From contig CP036352.1 in NCBI GenBank assembly GCA_007753915.1, positions 3,349,306-3,413,305 of the forward strand: a stretch of DNA of 64,000 nucleotides, in the 5' to 3' direction. This DNA comes from Phycisphaerae bacterium RAS2. GTDB lineage: Bacteria > Planctomycetota > Phycisphaerae > UBA1845 > UTPLA1. The notes under the pieces are model-generated. The model worked only from the letters and a program-made list of their open reading frames with translations. It had not been told where the DNA came from and made no database searches. Both the position numbers and the translations under genes were made by a program. Below are positions 35,983 through 43,927 of this stretch, one piece after another; within the stretch, counting starts at the first letter, position 1; every line of letters begins with the position of its first letter.

Positions 35983-36168
35983 ATGGAAACGCAACAGCTT
36001 TTTTCAATTCACGGTCTTTCCCTCGCCCTTCAACTTCCACGCATTTGGCTCGCAAATGAAGCCGACGCCGGGCGGATTCCTTGTCTTCGGATAGGGCGAC
36101 GTCGGTTATTCAACCTAGAAGCGGTTCGCCGCGTCCTTGCAGAGCTACGACTCCCAGAACAACGATGA
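35983..36168 (+). CDS. Small excisionase/HTH-like protein
   Basis: 61 aa starting METQQLFSIHGLSLALQLPR. The pattern LPRIWLANEADAGRIPCLRIGRRRLFNLEAV is that of MerR/Xis-type helix-turn-helix proteins (DNA-binding domain, excisionase family): a recognition helix, then GRRRLFN and a helix. On elements with tyrosine recombinases such proteins direct excision or regulate integrase. The following gene begins inside its 3' end in another frame (TTG 36137). Confidence 0.65.
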   Translation: METQQLFSIHGLSLALQLPRIWLANEADAGRIPCLRIGRRRLFNLEAVRRVLAELRLPEQR

Positions 36169-36595
36169 CTGTCGACGGACGCTGAAGGCGTTCTCGCGTT
36201 TCGATGAAACGCCCCATGAAGCGGTCATTGAATTACGCGATGGCCAATACCGGCTCGTCGGGAGCAAGTCCGATGCCAAGCAAGGTGACCGGCTGGCCGT
36301 TCTACGGGAGATCATCGGGAGCAACAGCGCAGGCATGACTTCAGAGGATGTTCGCGAGGCGTGGCCGGAGTCGGGGACTGTCCCCAAGCCGAGCATCCGT
36401 ACGATCCGAGGAGACTTTGCCAAAGGAGTTGCGGCGGGCTGGTTCAAGTCGAGCGGCACCGGCCACAGAAATGATCCCCTTCGATACTTCAACAATTCAA
36501 TTCCGGCAAGCACGACCTCTATAGGTGCCGGAATCGAATCGGATGGGGAGTTGTACGGGGACAGCGGCTTCGAATCAGGGGGCGAGGCCGCGTGA
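36137..36595 (+). CDS. Hypothetical island protein, possible winged-helix end of a larger protein
   Basis: 152 codons. No ATG is available in frame early on; a TTG at 36137 overlaps the preceding gene. LAVLREIIGSNSAGMTSEDVREAW followed by IRTIRGDFAKGVAAGWFKSS looks like a winged-helix, as in the C-terminal parts of primase/helicase ATPases of integrative elements. The rest of such a protein is absent, so this could be a remnant or a small independent regulator. 145 bp separate it from the integrase. Confidence 0.5.
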   Translation: MQSYDSQNNDDCRRTLKAFSRFDETPHEAVIELRDGQYRLVGSKSDAKQGDRLAVLREIIGSNSAGMTSEDVREAWPESGTVPKPSIRTIRGDFAKGVAAGWFKSSGTGHRNDPLRYFNNSIPASTTSIGAGIESDGELYGDSGFESGGEAA

Positions 36596-36740
36596 AAAAG
36601 AGCCTGAAACACGGGGGCAAGGCGGCATGTGGCTTGACCCCGGCCCAACACCGTATCGTCGATCTAGACGACCGACAACGTCCGGCCAGCAAGAAGGGTA
36701 AGCTCGGGCCGGTTGGGAATGGCCGAATAAGAGGAGAATC

Positions 36741-38384
36741 ATGGCGCGAATCTTCAGGCAGAGTTGGTCCAAGCGAATGTCCGACGGCACAATCCGGCGG
36801 GGCAAAGCCGCCAAGTGGTACATCGAGTACCGCGATGGCGACGGCATCCTTCGCAAGGCTGTCGGCTTCAAGGACAAGACCGCAACGACTCAACTCGCTG
36901 CCGAGTTGGAACGCAGGGCCGATCGGCAACAATCCGGCCTGCGTGATCGCTTCGAGGATCACCGCAAGCGCCCGCTGGCCGAGCATCTTGAGGACTGGCA
37001 GAACGACATCCTCCATCGTGGCCGGACGCAGCGACATGCTGACCTACTCTATGTCCGCGCCAAGAAACTCCTCGACGGGTGCAAGTTCGCGTTCTGGCCG
37101 GACATCACTCCCAGCGCCGTGCAGACGCAAATCACCAAGCTCAAGGACCGCGACGGCATCGGCACGCGGACCGCGAACTTCCACATTCAGGCGGTCCGGC
37201 AGTTTTGTCGGTGGATGGTTCAGGATGGCAGAGCGCCGGACAGTCCGCTTGCCGGATTGCGGCCGCAGACCATCACCGAGGAGCGCGAGCGGCGAGCCTT
37301 TGAAGTCGATGAACTGAGGCGGCTGATCGACGCGGCTGAGCATGGTGAGCCATGGCGCGGTATCTCAGGCCCGGAGAGAGCAATCCTCTACAAGGTAGCC
37401 GTTCAAACCGGCTTGCGAGCGAGCGAGTTGCGGAGCCTGAAAGTCGCGAGTTTCGATCTTGAGAGCGATCCGCCAATCGTGACTGTTACTGCCGTAAACT
37501 CAAAGCGGCGGCGAGAAGACACTTTGCCGATTCCGCAACAGCTTGCAGCGGACCTTCGGCACCACTTCGCCTCAAAACTGCCGGCTGCTGCGGCCTTCGC
37601 GATTCCTGCGTCCTACGACACAGCGGACTTGCTGCGGTCCGACCTTGCAAAGGCCCGTGCGGTTTGGCTCGATGCCGCGGAGGATGAAGAGGAGCGTCAA
37701 ACGCGAACGAAGTCATATTTCCTTCTACCGACCGACGGCGAAGGCCGCGTGCTGGACTTCCACGCCCTGCGGCACACATTCATCACCAACCTCGCCCGTG
37801 GTGGCGTGCATCCCAAGCTCGCCCAGGACCTCGCCCGTCACAGCGACATCAACCTTACGCTCTCACGCTATTCGCATACCAAGATTGGCGACTTGTCCGA
37901 GGCACTCTCCGCCCTGCCGGATATCTCCGCCCCACCAGCGGAGAAAGTCAGCCAACGGGCAACCGGAACACATGGAGCCGGACGGCCAGAACACCCGAGC
38001 GCATCAGCGAAGCAGGCCGCGCCGCGCGGACATCGACAACGGTCTGCGCTTACCCCTTTTCTTACCGGAATGGGTGACGCAACAGGTCGCGACATGACGG
38101 TGGCATGCGCTGCGACCCCTGGTGGAGCCAAGAAAACGTGTGTTGAAACGCGCCCGAGAGGATTCGAACCTCCGACCTGCGGTTTAGGAAACCGCTGCTC
38201 TATCCTGCTGAGCTACGGGCGCAGGAACCAACTGATTTCAACTTGTCTTATCCGCCATACTCACCGTTTGAACACATCTTATCCGGGGCAGGCCGCGGCG
38301 GGCCAGCCGTCGTCCGAAAAATGCGAGCCATGCGTTTTCGCCGCGATCCCGCGTGAATTCAGACATGCCGTGTTTGGCTGCTGA
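36741..38384 (+). CDS. Tyrosine recombinase (phage-type integrase)
   Basis: The frame has 547 codons; the recombinase proper is about 400. N-terminal Arm/core-binding domain: KWYIEYRDGDGILRKAVGFK, QAVRQFCRWMVQDGRAPDSP. Catalytic residues: R in TGLRASELRSL, HxxR in LDFHALRHTFITNLARGG, H in ARHSDINLTLSRY, and the Tyr of RYSHT. ATG 36741 follows AGAGGAGAA. The C-terminal part (from about 37950) is non-homologous and continues through the opposite-strand tRNA-Arg gene (RGFEPPTCGLGNRCSILLSY is the translated tRNA) to 38384. So integration at the tRNA 3' end set the stop codon. Confidence 0.92.
   Translation: MARIFRQSWSKRMSDGTIRRGKAAKWYIEYRDGDGILRKAVGFKDKTATTQLAAELERRADRQQSGLRDRFEDHRKRPLAEHLEDWQNDILHRGRTQRHADLLYVRAKKLLDGCKFAFWPDITPSAVQTQITKLKDRDGIGTRTANFHIQAVRQFCRWMVQDGRAPDSPLAGLRPQTITEERERRAFEVDELRRLIDAAEHGEPWRGISGPERAILYKVAVQTGLRASELRSLKVASFDLESDPPIVTVTAVNSKRRREDTLPIPQQLAADLRHHFASKLPAAAAFAIPASYDTADLLRSDLAKARAVWLDAAEDEEERQTRTKSYFLLPTDGEGRVLDFHALRHTFITNLARGGVHPKLAQDLARHSDINLTLSRYSHTKIGDLSEALSALPDISAPPAEKVSQRATGTHGAGRPEHPSASAKQAAPRGHRQRSALTPFLTGMGDATGRDMTVACAATPGGAKKTCVETRPRGFEPPTCGLGNRCSILLSYGRRNQLISTCLIRHTHRLNTSYPGQAAAGQPSSEKCEPCVFAAIPREFRHAVFGC
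38150..38222 (-). tRNA. tRNA-Arg (anticodon CCT)
   Basis: 73-nt cloverleaf on the minus strand: acceptor GCGCCCG / CGGGCGC, D arm GCTC-AGCAGGATA-GAGC, anticodon arm GCGGT-TTCCTAA-ACCGC (anticodon CCT at 34-36), T arm GGAGG-TTCGAAT-CCTCT. CCA is not encoded. Its 3' end faces the integrase, the usual attachment orientation for tRNA-targeting elements. Confidence 0.95.
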
Positions 38385-38494
38385 ATTGTACGCTTTTCCC
38401 GCGAACGAAAAAATCAACCCGCCAATTCGGACCCTTGCCCCGTGCGGCCTGCTTTCGCGCGCCGGGCAACCGTCCCACGACAGGAGGCACCCCG

Positions 38495-38941
38495 ATGGAC
38501 CAACTCGTTGGCACACCCCAAATCAAGTCCCGCGCGACGAATGTGACATACGTCTTCGAACGCGAGATTCGCCGGTTCCTGGAAAGCACCCGACCGGGCA
38601 AGCCGATCCTGTACCGCGAGCGACGACAGGCCGTGCGGTTTCACCGCTCCGTGCCGATCTTTGTCGCCAACCTCGACACCCACACCGTCGAAGACCATCG
38701 CGTCACGCTCGACAACGTCTCGGCCACAGGCATCGGTTTCCTCGCCGAGACGGCCTACCCCGTCGGCTCGCTGCTGGCGGTGAAACTCTTCTGGGCCGAT
38801 CCGCATGCGGCGCGCGTGCCGGCGATTGTCCGGCACACCGAGATTCGTGCGCAGGGGTTCTTTGTCGGCGCGGAGTTCGTTCTGGATAATCCGGAGCTTT
38901 GCGAACGCGTCGCATCCGCCGTGGAATCATGGTACGGATAG
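38495..38941 (+). CDS. PilZ-domain protein
   Basis: 148 aa. The PilZ c-di-GMP-binding features are YRERRQAVRFHRSVPIFVAN (RxxxR-type) and VTLDNVSATGIGFLAETAYP ((D/N)xSxxG), followed by a beta-barrel. The N-terminal about 45 residues are a helical extension (TYVFEREIRRFLESTRPGKP). ATG 38495 follows CAGGAGG. A second PilZ gene is at 49389-49892. Likely binds cyclic di-GMP and regulates surface or motility functions; no effector domain is fused. Confidence 0.85.
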   Translation: MDQLVGTPQIKSRATNVTYVFEREIRRFLESTRPGKPILYRERRQAVRFHRSVPIFVANLDTHTVEDHRVTLDNVSATGIGFLAETAYPVGSLLAVKLFWADPHAARVPAIVRHTEIRAQGFFVGAEFVLDNPELCERVASAVESWYG

Positions 38942-38983
38942 CGGCTGAACCGGGCGGACGGCCGCTCGAGACGATCGCGGGAA

Positions 38984-40090
38984 TCAGGGCGTTGACGTTG
39001 TCTTCGCGGCGGGTGCGGCGTCGCGATTGGGCCGCACGACCATCGGGCCTTCGTAGCGCCCCTTGAAGACGACCGCGCCGTTCCACTTCACCAGCACGTC
39101 CTGGCCCACCTTGATCGGCTCCGATTTCGACAGGATGGCGAAGCTGGCAACGCCCTCGCTCTCGACGATCACTTCGCCGTCGTCCTTCACCGTCGCGCGA
39201 ATGTGCGCGGGCGACTTGCGATTTGGTTCGCTCTCGATCGCCAGCCACCAGACCTGGATCGCGCCGCTGGGAAACGTGTAGTCAATTGTCTTGGGGTGCG
39301 CCGTGCGACGCTGGGCAAGCATCCACTTGTATAACGCCGGCGTGTGATAAGCCGTGTCCCACGAATTATGCGCGATCTGCGGAAACTCCGTGTAATGCGG
39401 CGACCCGCCCAGCGACTTGAGCCGTGCCACGGCGTCGCGCGAGCCTTCCACCTTCACGTTGGAATCCTTCGCCCCGTGAAACACCCACACCGGCATGTTC
39501 ACGAGGTTGCCCAAGTAATCCATCGGTGCCGCTCCACAGATCGGCACCAGCGCCGCGAACAGATCCGGCCGGCGTATCCCCAGCTCCCACGTCCCGAAGC
39601 CGCCCATCGAGAAGCCCGTCAGGTAGATGCGCTCGCGATCCACGCGGTATTCCCTGCAGACGGCTTCGATGGTCTGGTAGATCGCGATTTCTTCCTTCCC
39701 CCGGTACCACATCGCGTGCGCCTGCGGAAACACCGCGATGAACGGAAACCGCTTGGGCCGGCCCGAAATGTACGGCCCCATCCCGACCTGGGTCGGCGAG
39801 ATGCCGTCCGCGCCGATCTCGCCGCTGCCGTGCAACACGACCAGCAGCGGCCACTGGTGATCCGCCTCGGTGAAGTACTGGGGGGGAATATAGACGGCGT
39901 ACTTGCGCGGGCCGTCTTCAGGAAGCTCCAGCGTGTGCTGAAAGAACCCGCGAGGCAGCGCCGTCGGCACGGTCGCCGCGGGCTGCGCCGAATCGTCGAC
40001 CAGCGATTGCCAGGCGCACGTGCGCGGCGCCAGCGTCACGAGACACATCCAGGCCAGCAGCGCGACCGTCAGCCGTCGTTCCGTCCGCAT
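38984..40090 (-). CDS. Secreted alpha/beta-hydrolase (esterase D/LpqC-like)
   Basis: About 368 aa; ATG 40090 is chosen because it precedes a signal peptide (RLTVALLAWMCLVTLAP) with AAGGA upstream. The hydrolase has WPLLVVLHGSGEIG (oxyanion region), the nucleophile GFSMGGFGTWELG (GxSxG), MPVWVFHGAKDSNV (acid) and IAHNSWDTAYH (histidine). This matches poly(hydroxyalkanoate)-depolymerase-like/feruloyl-esterase-like hydrolases. A C-terminal beta-rich extension (IQVWWLAIESEPNRKSPAHI ...) is typical of planctomycete versions. Substrate not known. Confidence 0.85.
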   Translation of the reverse strand: MRTERRLTVALLAWMCLVTLAPRTCAWQSLVDDSAQPAATVPTALPRGFFQHTLELPEDGPRKYAVYIPPQYFTEADHQWPLLVVLHGSGEIGADGISPTQVGMGPYISGRPKRFPFIAVFPQAHAMWYRGKEEIAIYQTIEAVCREYRVDRERIYLTGFSMGGFGTWELGIRRPDLFAALVPICGAAPMDYLGNLVNMPVWVFHGAKDSNVKVEGSRDAVARLKSLGGSPHYTEFPQIAHNSWDTAYHTPALYKWMLAQRRTAHPKTIDYTFPSGAIQVWWLAIESEPNRKSPAHIRATVKDDGEVIVESEGVASFAILSKSEPIKVGQDVLVKWNGAVVFKGRYEGPMVVRPNRDAAPAAKTTSTP

Positions 40091-40258
40091 TCGGGGCAAT
40101 CCTTGCCGTGCTCGTCGCGCCGCAGAAGCGGCATTTCGCGAAGTCAGCATCAGGGAGTGTATCGGCGTTTGAATGCACCGTCATCCCGTGAGGCCGGCGG
40201 GCCGGGTTTTCACCCGAGGACATCGGGCTTCCAGCGAAACCATAAGCAGCTTCAAGAC

Positions 40259-40360
40259 TCCCTCACCGTTCCAGGGAGAGGGTTGGGGCGAGTGTGAATC
40301 ACGCTCTTTGAGAAACGCCATTCCCCCTCACCCGACCTTTCGGTATTTAGTGGCTCTTGC
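40259..40360. repeat. Imperfect inverted repeat of the CCCTCACC/GGGAGAGGG type in a non-coding gap
   Basis: The sequence CCCTCACCGTTCCAGGGAGA GGGTTGGGG with a second CCCCCTCACCC downstream resembles interspersed palindromic elements seen in many bacterial intergenic regions. It lies in the 540-bp gap (40091-40633) between divergent genes. No coding potential was recognised in the gap. Confidence 0.5.
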
Positions 40361-40633
40361 TTACCGATCCGAGCCGCGACCGTCAGGTCGCAGACTCGCC
40401 GTGGCGAGGAGCGGATTTGGGTTGGCCACGTGCATAGAACCCGTTTGCTTACACGCGCAGCTCTTGCAAAGCGCTACCAGTACCCTTTTTTCCGGGCATT
40501 TGAACTATCCGCCCATCCCCTTATACAATCTATTAGACAGGAGCGACCCAGAATCGTTCCGCGCAACAAGCCGCCGTCATCGGTCCCTGCCGGGCCGACC
40601 CACGCCTTCGCCCGCGAAACTGGAGTGCTGCCC

Positions 40634-41497
40634 ATGTTTTCGTCCGTACACAATCGGTTTGGTTTCTCACGCTTCGCCACGTTGGCCGCACTCGGGTGTG
40701 CGCTCCTCATTTCGGCCGACGCATTCGGGCAACCCGGCGCGGGGCGTCGCGGCGGCGGACCACGCGGCGCCAGGCCGACCGGACCGCGCGCGCCCCAGTC
40801 CAACACGCCGCCGGCCAGCGCCGAGCTGGAAGGCACGCTCCCGGGTTTCATCCTGGGATTCACGCCCGCCAAGGAAGGCAGCGAAGAACTCATCGGCTAC
40901 CTTAAAGTCAAACCAATTGAGAAGAACGGCCGCACGCTGAAGCTCGCCGTCCACCGGGTCGAGGATTTGCAGTTGGCGCTCGGCAGCCGCGAGTTGAACC
41001 TCGACGAAGCGCAGGAATACTTCAAGAAGGGCCTGTATTGCTCGGTCGAATGGGGCGTCAACCGGGACGGCAAGGATAAATCGACCAAGCGCGAATTGCG
41101 GTCGCTCAAGTTCGACGCCATCGAAGTCGAAGGCAGCATCGAATCCATCGCCGACGATTTGATCATCCTCAAGGCCAAGCCCAAGGCCGGAGACTGGCCC
41201 GGCGTCGACAACACCAACACCACCAATCCCAGGCCCCCGGCCAACCGCAAACTCAAACTGCGCACCATCCCCGACGTCACTTCGTTCACCAATCCCAACG
41301 ACGAAGCACTGGATGTCGCGGACTTCGAGGCCGAGCAATCCGTCGATGCCACGATCATCTTCAATCGCTCGTCCGAAGGCATGATCGTGAACCTTCGCCG
41401 CCCCGGCCCGCGCACGGCCCCGCAAGCCGCCCAGACGCGGACGGCCCCGCCGCCCACTCAACAGGGCGGCCGCGGAAAAGCCCGCTCCGGCGGATGA
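40634..41497 (+). CDS. Secreted hypothetical protein
   Basis: 287 aa. ATG 40634 precedes a clear signal peptide (FSRFATLAALGCALLISADAFGQ). The next 45 residues are Gly/Arg/Pro-rich (GAGRRGGGPRGARPTGPRA), and the C-terminus is Pro/Thr-rich with a basic end. In between is a folded region: LPGFILGFTPAKEGSEELIG, YLKVKPIEKNGRTLKLAVHR and IEVEGSIESIADDLIILKAK, likely beta-rich. No family recognised. The in-frame upstream extension to 40430 is unlikely. Confidence 0.65.
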   Translation: MFSSVHNRFGFSRFATLAALGCALLISADAFGQPGAGRRGGGPRGARPTGPRAPQSNTPPASAELEGTLPGFILGFTPAKEGSEELIGYLKVKPIEKNGRTLKLAVHRVEDLQLALGSRELNLDEAQEYFKKGLYCSVEWGVNRDGKDKSTKRELRSLKFDAIEVEGSIESIADDLIILKAKPKAGDWPGVDNTNTTNPRPPANRKLKLRTIPDVTSFTNPNDEALDVADFEAEQSVDATIIFNRSSEGMIVNLRRPGPRTAPQAAQTRTAPPPTQQGGRGKARSGG

Positions 41498-41566
41498 CCT
41501 CGCCGCGAGACCTCTCTACAATTCGCCCAAATGCCGTCCAACCATCCTGACAAGAGGGTCCGCTGA

Positions 41567-42325
41567 ATGTCCGCACCCGCCACGCTCGATGTTCTCTTCA
41601 CCGCGCCCCATCCCGACGACCTCGAAATCGGTTGCGGCGGCACCATCGCCAAGCTCGTCAAACAGGGCCACCGCGTCGGAATGGTTCATCTCACCAATGG
41701 TGAGCCCACGCCGCACGGCTCACCGGAAATCCGTGACAAGGAGATGCGAGCCGCCGCCGACGCGCTCGGCGTGCAGGTGCTTGAAATGCTCGGTCTCACC
41801 AATCGCGTGCTGATGGATGGGCCGGAGCCGCGCTACGCCCTCGCGACGGTCATTCGCAAGTACAAGCCGCGCATCGTCGTCGGCATCGCCGGGCGCACCG
41901 TCGCCGCCTCGCCCGATCATTACCAGTCGCAATTGATTATCGAAGCCGCGCGGTTCTATTCGCAGCTCACCAAGTGGGACGAGCGCTTCGCCGGCACCAA
42001 GCCGCACGCCGTGGATCACCTGCTCTATCGCCCGATCCCGCGCTCCGCTGAGGGACATCACTACCCATCGCAGCTCGTTGTCGATATTACCGACACGATC
42101 GAACAGAAGATCGCGTCGGTCTCGTGCTACGCGTCGCAGTTCCCGCCGGGCCGGCTGGAGAACCTCGTCCACTACATCCGCTCGGTGGCGGGTTACGAAG
42201 GCGCGGCCTGCGGCTACAAATACGGCGAGCTGTTGGCCGTCCCGCGGCCCATCGGCGTGACGGATCTCGCGGCGCAATTCGGAAAGTGGCCCGTACCCTC
42301 GATTATTGACACGCCGAGGTTTTGA
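41567..42325 (+). CDS. PIG-L family deacetylase (BshB1-like)
   Basis: 252 aa. N-terminal FTAPHPDDLEIGCGGTIAKL has the metal-binding HPDD, with GMVHLTNGEPTPHGSPEIRD and SPDHYQSQLIIEAARFYSQL (third metal ligand). Such zinc enzymes deacetylate GlcNAc-type substrates, for example GlcNAc-malate in bacillithiol biosynthesis. The long insert (PRYALATVIRKYKPRIVVGI) and the C-terminus GAACGYKYGELLAVPRPIGV are typical of the BshB1 branch. No other bacillithiol gene is in the window, so substrate is uncertain. Confidence 0.85.
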   Translation: MSAPATLDVLFTAPHPDDLEIGCGGTIAKLVKQGHRVGMVHLTNGEPTPHGSPEIRDKEMRAAADALGVQVLEMLGLTNRVLMDGPEPRYALATVIRKYKPRIVVGIAGRTVAASPDHYQSQLIIEAARFYSQLTKWDERFAGTKPHAVDHLLYRPIPRSAEGHHYPSQLVVDITDTIEQKIASVSCYASQFPPGRLENLVHYIRSVAGYEGAACGYKYGELLAVPRPIGVTDLAAQFGKWPVPSIIDTPRF

Positions 42326-42429
42326 GTCCGGCACGATGCGCGGATCGGCATGGCAATGCCTGGCGCTCCGTTACGGTCGCTATTCGGACGGGTTCGTTAC
42401 CTGGAAATTGCTGCGAACCGGGTGACTGA

Positions 42430-42573
42430 TTAATACTTTGCGCGGATGTTGACCTTGCGGCCGATCTTTCGCTTGCGGGCGAGGGTCTTGCGGCCGCCGG
42501 GGGTTCGCATGCGGGCGCGGAAGCCGTGCTTGCGGGCGCGCTTTCGATAGCTCTTGCGATGGGGATAATGCAT
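42430..42573 (-). CDS. rpmH: 50S ribosomal protein L34
   Basis: A 47-aa frame: MHYPHRKSYRKRARKHGFRA, then MRTPGGRKTLARKRKIGRKV and NIRAKY. The GFRxRMxTxxGRxxLxxRRxKGR pattern identifies L34, here with the Gly-Arg-Lys core (TPGGRKTLARKRKIGR). It starts at ATG 42573 with GGGAG about 10 nt upstream. In most bacteria rpmH precedes rnpA and yidC near dnaA; here it stands alone between a PIG-L gene and an Hc1-like gene, as often happens in planctomycetes. Confidence 0.95.
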   Translation of the reverse strand: MHYPHRKSYRKRARKHGFRARMRTPGGRKTLARKRKIGRKVNIRAKY

Positions 42574-43000
42574 TTCAATACTCCCAAAGAAACGTATAGC
42601 CTTTGGCTATCAGCCCTTGGCCAGCCACTCCGACCCGCAAACTGCCCACAAAGGGCATCGCACTCCCGGAGCCTGACAAACCTCAAGCCCGGGGTCTCCC
42701 GACTCAAAAAGCCGAGCTACGGAGTGTAACCCGGGTCGCGGGCTGGATGCAAGGGCGCGGCCTCCCGTGCTTCGTAGCATGGTCTTGGACCAGACAGCCA
42801 TGTGGGATGAACAAACATGACATTTGATGTCTTAAACCGCGATTGGCGCTTTGAAATGCGGCCTTGGCGGCGATAGACTGCGGCGACCCGTTCAGGGGGC
42901 GGTAGAGCGGATAGGATTCGCCGAGCCAACGCGACTCGGATGCGACAGTACACATTGGCTCCGGCACGGCGGGGCCGGGCAACGACTGGGAGACCTGAAC
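42574..43000. other. Intergenic region between rpmH and the Hc1-like gene
   Basis: About 430 bp containing the divergent promoters and leaders of rpmH (minus) and the histone-like gene (plus). No additional gene or strong hairpin was recognised. Confidence 0.5.
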
Positions 43001-43183
43001 ATGCAAGAGTACGAGCAACTGAAGCAGATGGTGGAGTCCTGCGCCGACGACGTGGCGAAGGCCGAAGGCGGCAACAAGGCAGCCGGCACGCGCGTTCGCA
43101 AGGCCATGCAGGACATCAAGAACGCCGCGCAGACGGTGCGGAAGAAGATTCTCGAAGTCCGTTCGTCTGACACGCCCAGCTAA
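43001..43183 (+). CDS. Histone H1-like protein (Hc1 family)
   Basis: 60 aa: MQEYEQLKQMVESCADDVAK then KAAGTRVRKAMQDIKNAAQT and VRKKILEVRSSDTPS. The AGTRVRKAMQDIKxxAQxVRKxI core is that of the chlamydial/planctomycete Hc1-like family, here without the Lys/Ala-rich C-terminal tail of chlamydial Hc1. Expected to bind DNA and contribute to nucleoid compaction. ATG 43001 follows GGGAGACCTGAAC. A terminator follows 43 bp after the stop. Confidence 0.85.
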   Translation: MQEYEQLKQMVESCADDVAKAEGGNKAAGTRVRKAMQDIKNAAQTVRKKILEVRSSDTPS

Positions 43184-43225
43184 CCCGCCGATGCACGATT
43201 TCGGGCCGCGCGCTCGGTCCTGATC

Positions 43226-43253
43226 GGGCCGTCCTGCGCGGCCGGTTTTTTTT
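43226..43253 (+). terminator. Rho-independent terminator of the Hc1-like gene
   Basis: GGCCG (43227-43231) pairs with CGGCC (43239-43243), 7-nt loop, followed by a run of eight T (43246-43253). Confidence 0.75.
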
Positions 43254-43322
43254 ACGCGCCCGGCGCGCGAAGCGGCCCCGTGCCTCGCCGGACGAACAGG
43301 GCTAACCAGGAAGCCAACGTTC

Positions 43323-43805
43323 ATGCCCCCGCCACCGATTCTCGATCTCGCCACGCTGGACTGCGGCAAGGTTCTTCACAGCCGCGAGGAGATTTATTCG
43401 TTCCTCCCGCAGCGTTTCGAGATGTCGCAGCTCGACGGCATCATCCATGTCGATCACGACAACATGATCATGGCGGGTTTTCGCGATGTGCGCCCGGACG
43501 AATGGTGGTGTCGAGGCCACATGCCGGGCAGTCCGATTTTTCCCGGCGTGCTGATGATGGAGACCGCGGCGCAACTGGCCGCGTTCGCCCAGCACATCTT
43601 CGTGCCGATTCCCGGCGCGGTCATGGGCTTCGGCGGCATCGACGGAGCGAAGTTCCGCGGCGCGGTCATCCCCCCGGCGCGAATCATCCTCGTGAACAAG
43701 GCCGTCGATCCCCGTCAACGCAAGTTCAGCTGCGCCACGCAGGCGTACCTCAACGGAACGATGGTGTTCGAGGGGGTCATCGCGGGCATTCAGTTGAAGA
43801 TGTGA
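43323..43805 (+). CDS. FabZ-like 3-hydroxyacyl-[ACP] dehydratase (hotdog fold)
   Basis: 160 aa. Hotdog-fold core with the catalytic segment WWCRGHMPGSPIFPGVLMME TAAQLAAFAQ: His in RGHMPG and Glu in LMMETAAQ match the FabZ/FabA active site. Upstream LPQRFEMSQLDGIIHVDHDN replaces the usual FPHRxPFLLVDRI, so it may be a FabZ paralogue for a special lipid or a thioester-processing enzyme, not the main FabZ. IDGAKFRGAVIPPARIILVN matches the later family block. No other fab genes adjoin. Confidence 0.85.
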   Translation: MPPPPILDLATLDCGKVLHSREEIYSFLPQRFEMSQLDGIIHVDHDNMIMAGFRDVRPDEWWCRGHMPGSPIFPGVLMMETAAQLAAFAQHIFVPIPGAVMGFGGIDGAKFRGAVIPPARIILVNKAVDPRQRKFSCATQAYLNGTMVFEGVIAGIQLKM

Positions 43806-43840
43806 CACCGCGCGAAATCTGGACCGCTCCCCTCAAAATG

Positions 43841-43880
43841 CAAAGAAGCCGACGGATCGCTATCCGTCGACTTCTTTGTT
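43841..43880. terminator. Bidirectional terminator between fabZ-like gene and metK
   Basis: AAAGAAG-C-CGACGGAT (43842-43857) pairs with ATCCGTCG-A-CTTCTTT (43862-43877) with one C-A mismatch and a short CGCT loop, flanked by A and T runs. It sits between convergent genes. The stem resembles that of the hairpin at 63153-63184. Confidence 0.75.
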
Positions 43881-43927
43881 GAGCTTCGCATCCTCGCAAA
43901 CGTATCGCCGTTTCGCCTCTTCTCCAT

